Assembly (NCBI GenBank): GCA_023392285.1
Contig: JAEVZK010000049.1
Span: forward strand, 1 to 44,435
Direction: 5' to 3'
DNA from: Armatimonadota bacterium
GTDB lineage: Bacteria > Armatimonadota > Fimbriimonadia > Fimbriimonadales > Fimbriimonadaceae
Length of the DNA: 44,435 nt
Below the pieces are notes generated by a model, which was not told where the DNA came from, did not search any database, and saw only the letters and a program-made list of their open reading frames with translations. This document shows, piece by piece, positions 40,780-44,435 of the stretch. Positions within the stretch are counted from its first letter, which is position 1, and each line of letters starts with the position of its first letter. The position numbers were made by a program, and so were the translations under genes.

Positions 40780-41469
40780 TTGAATCGAATTCTACTCGTC
40801 GGAATCGCTGCCACGATGCTAGTCGCGACGGCTCCAGCGCAGGGGCGCAACCGAGGACAGAACGCCCAAGATCGCATTCAGCAACGTGCTGGAAGCGTCG
40901 TGCAAAATGCTCTCGAATTGCAGGCGAAGCAGTTCGACCCCTTAGAGCTGATCTATCGGCAAGACGTCCAAAAGGATCTAAAGCTCGACCTGGGTCAGCG
41001 CAACAAGCTCGACAACCTTCACGATCAGCAGGTCCGTGAAATCGCCGAAGCGGTTCGGCAAAATCGCAGGAATCGAAATGGAGCCCTTGCTGAGCCACAG
41101 GAAAAGGCTCGCGCCGAGACTCAGGCCAAGATCGATGAGCTGCTGACGCCGGAGCAGAAAGCCCGCCTGAAGCAGATCTCACTGCAATTGATGGGGAATC
41201 GTGCCCTATTCATGAGCGACGTTCAAGCAAAGGTCGAGATTACCGAGCCTCAAAAGGCCCAGCTCACCGCTATCGAAGCTCAGCAGAGCGCGAAAATCAA
41301 CCAGCTTCAGACCCAAGTCGCAAGGCGTCAAGTGAGGTCCGACGACCTGCCGGCCATGCTGGACACCATCAACAAGGAGACCGACGATTCGATCGCCGCA
41401 GTGCTTTCCGATGCACAGAAGAAGTCGCTCCAAAGCCTCTTTGGCGAAAAGTTTAAGGCAGACCGTTAA
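40780..41469 (+). CDS. Spy/CpxP-like periplasmic LTxxQ protein
   Basis: 229 aa with a signal peptide (MNRILLVGIAATMLVATAPAQ). The mature protein is all helical and highly charged, with the LTxxQ-like repeats LTPEQKARLKQ, ITEPQKAQLTA and LSDAQKKSLQS about 50-80 residues apart, as in the Spy/CpxP family of periplasmic chaperones and metal-stress proteins. It is longer than Spy (~160 aa). Start is TTG 40780, supported by GGAGG 7 bases upstream. Its stop interlocks with that of the helicase. Confidence 0.7.
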   Translation: MNRILLVGIAATMLVATAPAQGRNRGQNAQDRIQQRAGSVVQNALELQAKQFDPLELIYRQDVQKDLKLDLGQRNKLDNLHDQQVREIAEAVRQNRRNRNGALAEPQEKARAETQAKIDELLTPEQKARLKQISLQLMGNRALFMSDVQAKVEITEPQKAQLTAIEAQQSAKINQLQTQVARRQVRSDDLPAMLDTINKETDDSIAAVLSDAQKKSLQSLFGEKFKADR

Positions 41470-43727
41470 GGGGACAGACTCTGGAGTTGGTCGAGGGTCG
41501 CCCGCTTGTCGAGGACATCGTTCGCCACCTCGCATCGAGAGCTCATGAGACATGCGGGGCAGCCGCCCTCGCATTCGCAGGTATTCAGCAGATCGAACGC
41601 ATCTGACGTCCATTTGCCGTAGTTCTGAAACAATTTTTCGCAGAAGCCGACTCCGCCGGGAGTTTGATCATAGACGAACACCGCCGGCCTAAAAGTATCG
41701 GCGAACGCGCTGTACCAAGAACTGCCAAGGTCGGCACGATCACAGCCCGCGATGAGTGGTGCCACGCTCATGAGAGAGTGTTCTAAGCCGTGGATGCCTC
41801 CGAGTTGGCGCGTGACATCTTCTTCCGAATTCAATGCCGGTAGGTCGATTCGAACGGCTACCGTTTCATACGTGTTGGGCGGCAACTCAAGAGGTTCGAT
41901 GGAGAGAACGTTATCGCCATCCAGGGACTTCCTCCGAAAGCCTACGACGCTCGACGTCACCTTCACTTGGCACACGCTAACGGTGCGCGTACCCGCTTGC
42001 TTCTGCAGTTGCGCGGGCCCTGGCTCTAACACCGACTGGAGAATGGGCTGGGTGTAGTAATCGGTTTCCTGCTTGGCAAGTTCGGCGCGCATGGCGTCTA
42101 AATCCAGCTTTTGAACTACAAATCCCTGGCCGCGATGCAGATACACCGCACCATCGTGAGCGGACTGCATGGCACGCCACCGCTCCATCGTCCCCAGGAC
42201 GGTCCCATCCAACACAAGCGAAATCTGATCCCCGCCGCCACCCCGAATATTCACCGAGAGGGCAGGCGGCTCGTGCGACGGATAGAAGAAGAGGCCGTTC
42301 TTGAAGCAGAGTTCGCCACTCCGGTCCAACGTTTCCGCCACTTCGATGGCGCTCGATCCAAAATTTTCAAGCTCGCTTGGCGTCAGCGCCCGCTCATGCG
42401 AGGCGCAGAGTAACTGCTGTCCCAGAATCTTTGGATTTTCGGGATTCAGAACTGCGGATTCGCGAGTTCCCTGCATGACCACATCGGGGTTTCGAGTGAT
42501 GAACTGCTCCAGAGGATCGTCGTGAGCGACCATGATCGCGAGTCCCTCTCGCGTACCTCGGCCTGCCCTTCCCGCCTGCTGAAAGAAACTGGAGATGCTG
42601 CCCGGATACCCATTCATGATGACTGCGTCCAGCCCTCCCACATCGACCCCCAGCTCCATGGCATTGGTCGCAGAGAGCCCCAGTAAATCGCCCTTGAACA
42701 GGGCTTGCTCGATCTGGCGTCGTTCCTTGGCCGTGTAGCCGGAGCGATAACTCTCAACCTTTTCTGGTCGAACCTCACTTTCCTTCAGGCGTCGCTTCGT
42801 GTACCGAAGAACCAGCTCCGTGGAGATACGCGCACGGTTAAACGCGAGGGTGCGCAGCCCAGATTCCATGTTCGTGGCTAAAAGCTCCGATGTCACCACA
42901 TTCGCGCTGAGCTTCTGATTCTCTCCCACCGAGGGCGGATTCCAAAAGATGAACGTTCGCTTGGCTCGCGGCGCGCCATCCTCGTCGATCAATTTGGCGC
43001 TCCTGCCCGTCAGCTTTTGGAATAATTCCGCCGGATTGCCGATCGTCGCCGAGCAGCCGATGATCTGAGGCCGAGAGTGGTGCCACTCGCACAGGCGGAG
43101 CAGCCGCCTGATGACATTCCCTACGTGTGAGCCAAACACCCCGCGATAGACATGCATTTCATCGATGACGATGAGCCGTAACGCACGCAGGAACTTCGTC
43201 CAGTTCTCATGACCCGGCAAGATCCCGACGTGAAGCATGTCGGGATTACTGAGGACGATGTGCGCGAGGCGTCGAATACTCGATCGCTGCGAAGGCGGAG
43301 TGTCCCCGTCATACGTGGCGGTCTTGATCTGCGGCCCAACCGAGAGCAGTTCCAGCTTGCCAAGCTGATCTTGAGCCAGCGCCTTCGTGGGAAAGAGGTA
43401 CAGCATGCGTGCCGCAGGCTCTGTCAAGCTCCATTGAAGGGCCGGAAGGTTGTAGCACAGCGTCTTGCCGCTATTCGTTCCGGTAACGACCGCGACGTCT
43501 TCTCCGGCCATAGCCGCGTTGTAAGCAGCCGCCTGATGCGAGTAGAACCGATCTAAGCCCAGGGCTCGTAGCCGTTCTGCAAGCTGAGGATGGAGTGGAG
43601 CATCAAGCTCGCCGTATTGAGCTGACTTGGGATCAAACGTCGCGGTGTGCGCGATCTGCGATCCCATGAGTTCGCCATGAAGGGCCGGATACTCGTTTTC
43701 GATGCTATTCTTCGTGCTGTTTGGCAC
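41466..43727 (-). CDS. DEAD/DEAH-box helicase with DUF1998 zinc domain (MrfA/YprA-like)
   Basis: 753-aa ATP-dependent helicase. Walker A TGTNSGKT (82-89), the Walker B box is DEMH instead of DEAH or DEAD, SATIGNP is motif III, and QQAGRAGR is motif VI. The C-terminal DUF1998 part ends in four cysteines: C717/C719, C723, C726 and C732 in CECEGGCPACLMSSRC, a metal site. This architecture is that of MrfA, a DNA-repair helicase for mitomycin-type crosslinks in Bacillus. Start is GTG 43727, which overlaps tatC by 23 bases; ATG 43667 is a possible later start. Likely co-transcribed with tatC. Confidence 0.9.
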   Translation of the reverse strand: MPNSTKNSIENEYPALHGELMGSQIAHTATFDPKSAQYGELDAPLHPQLAERLRALGLDRFYSHQAAAYNAAMAGEDVAVVTGTNSGKTLCYNLPALQWSLTEPAARMLYLFPTKALAQDQLGKLELLSVGPQIKTATYDGDTPPSQRSSIRRLAHIVLSNPDMLHVGILPGHENWTKFLRALRLIVIDEMHVYRGVFGSHVGNVIRRLLRLCEWHHSRPQIIGCSATIGNPAELFQKLTGRSAKLIDEDGAPRAKRTFIFWNPPSVGENQKLSANVVTSELLATNMESGLRTLAFNRARISTELVLRYTKRRLKESEVRPEKVESYRSGYTAKERRQIEQALFKGDLLGLSATNAMELGVDVGGLDAVIMNGYPGSISSFFQQAGRAGRGTREGLAIMVAHDDPLEQFITRNPDVVMQGTRESAVLNPENPKILGQQLLCASHERALTPSELENFGSSAIEVAETLDRSGELCFKNGLFFYPSHEPPALSVNIRGGGGDQISLVLDGTVLGTMERWRAMQSAHDGAVYLHRGQGFVVQKLDLDAMRAELAKQETDYYTQPILQSVLEPGPAQLQKQAGTRTVSVCQVKVTSSVVGFRRKSLDGDNVLSIEPLELPPNTYETVAVRIDLPALNSEEDVTRQLGGIHGLEHSLMSVAPLIAGCDRADLGSSWYSAFADTFRPAVFVYDQTPGGVGFCEKLFQNYGKWTSDAFDLLNTCECEGGCPACLMSSRCEVANDVLDKRATLDQLQSLSP

Positions 43728-44435
43728 GTTCCTTCTTACGCTGCGTGAACTTCACTGCGTACACGCTGATGATAAACAGGACGCACATCGGAAGCGCCAT
43801 CATCAGCATCGTGAACGCATCGTTGCTTGGAGTGATAATTGCACTGATGGTGAAGATTGCGACCGCGCCCTGCCTCCAGTACTTGAGCAGGGTAGCGCTT
43901 GAAAGAAGCCCAATTGCCCCAAGAGCGTAAACGACCACCGGAAGCTGAAATGCCAAGCCGAACGCAAGCATCATCTTCAGCACAAAGTAAATAAGCGTTC
44001 CCGCTTCCTGAAAGAGCGCCGTACCGGGAAACTCCTCAACATAGCTCGTGAACCACTTGAGCGCGTTTGGCATGAGCCACCAGGCAAAAGCAGCACCAAT
44101 GAGAAATAGAATCAGACTGGCGGGCGCGATCTGCCGAAATGGACGCTTCTCGTTGACCTTCAAGGCTGGCGCGATGAATCCCCAAACCTGCAACAGGGCT
44201 AGAGGAAAAACGACGATGAAGCCAATCATGAAGGACAGCTTCAGCTTGAGCATAAAGGCAGCCGTGGCATTGGTGAACATCTCCGTGTAAGGAATGTTCT
44301 TCGCCTTCAACATCGGGACCACGCTCGCGTGGATCATATCGTTGACTTGACTGTAAAACCAGGGCTCGATGAAGTAATAGGCGACGACCCAAGCCGTCAC
44401 AAGCATCCACACGACCCGAATGATGCGGGTGCGAA
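43705..44435 (-). CDS. tatC: Sec-independent translocase subunit TatC (5' end outside the window)
   Basis: At least 243 codons visible, the N-terminus is cut off by the window edge: in-frame codons continue past 44412 with RTRIIRVVW, the end of the conserved TatC N-terminal motif. Six membrane segments can be seen. Landmarks are the cytoplasmic FTNATAAFMLKLKLSFMIGF, GFIAPALKVNEKRP and FQLPVVVYALGAIG, then SAIITPSNDAFTML. It forms the receptor for twin-arginine signal peptides. tatA/B would lie outside the window, if linked at all. Confidence 0.94.
   Translation of the reverse strand, partial: RTRIIRVVWMLVTAWVVAYYFIEPWFYSQVNDMIHASVVPMLKAKNIPYTEMFTNATAAFMLKLKLSFMIGFIVVFPLALLQVWGFIAPALKVNEKRPFRQIAPASLILFLIGAAFAWWLMPNALKWFTSYVEEFPGTALFQEAGTLIYFVLKMMLAFGLAFQLPVVVYALGAIGLLSSATLLKYWRQGAVAIFTISAIITPSNDAFTMLMMALPMCVLFIISVYAVKFTQRKKERAKQHEE

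Noticed and set aside
1..44435. CRISPR arrays, insertion sequences, integrases, toxin-antitoxin pairs, prophage or defence genes
   Set aside because: None seen: no regularly spaced repeats, no transposase motifs, no abrupt change in gene style.

Overview
This 44.4 kb window looks like an ordinary, tightly packed piece of a diderm (outer-membrane) bacterial chromosome of moderately high GC. Evidence for an outer membrane is an Lpt-type lipopolysaccharide-transport operon, several lipoproteins with lipoboxes and a Spy/CpxP-like periplasmic protein. The mix of an Lpt operon with a DUF3084 coiled-coil protein, a SpoIIIAA-like/R3H ATPase, a CBS-DUF1385 protein and many TTG/GTG and apparently leaderless starts would fit Armatimonadota (Fimbriimonas-like). 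That placement is an inference from gene content, not from a marker gene. There is no insertion sequence, prophage, CRISPR array or rRNA; one tRNA (His, GTG) is present. No gene-free stretch reaches 300 bases.

Layout. 1-4.2 kb: a sugar-nucleotidyltransferase, a divergent lipoprotein with a pseudopilin-like C-terminal motif, a MarR regulator with a likely operator in front of it, and an AI-2E-family permease. 4.2-6.6 kb: a three-gene overlapping operon purN - PlsC-like acyltransferase - neutral-ceramidase-like hydrolase. 6.6-9.0 kb: two translationally coupled GH1-like glycosidases on the minus strand. 9.1-12 kb: pstS-pstC-pstA for phosphate uptake, without pstB or phoU. 12-17.2 kb: a GH38 alpha-mannosidase, an S9 peptidase and secG. 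17.2-24.4 kb, minus strand: rimO, a rhamnulose-phosphate aldolase/dehydrogenase fusion, an ECF sigma factor with a possible 57-codon upstream ORF and a clear terminator, and a two-domain M16 peptidase. 24.4-30.6 kb: tatD, a K+-channel-like protein, an alkyladenine glycosylase, a LON-domain protein, a soluble GAF-PAS histidine kinase and a CBS-DUF1385 membrane protein. 30.6-38.2 kb, minus strand: TPR-like protein, rlmN, three LptC/LptA-like periplasmic proteins, lptB, LptF/G permease, DUF3084 protein and a YqgF/RuvX-like nuclease. 38.4-44.4 kb: tRNA-His, small lipoprotein, SpoIIIAA/R3H ATPase, Spy-like protein, MrfA/YprA-type helicase and a tatC cut off by the window edge.

How the genes work together. 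The clearest functional unit is the Lpt operon, where successive genes overlap by 4 bases or are only a few bases apart, giving stoichiometric production of an envelope-spanning lipid exporter. The pst genes form a second transport unit that must borrow its ATPase from elsewhere. The window also shows a repeated expression signature: a -10-like hexamer (TANNNT or close) 6 to 8 bases before the start codon of about eight transcription-unit-leading genes, which implies leaderless mRNAs. The most unusual single site is a candidate AUC start codon behind a perfect Shine-Dalgarno sequence in the LptC-like gene. I did not find a convincing new multi-gene defence or mobile system here; the novel leads are regulatory sites, fusions and gene arrangements listed in the findings.
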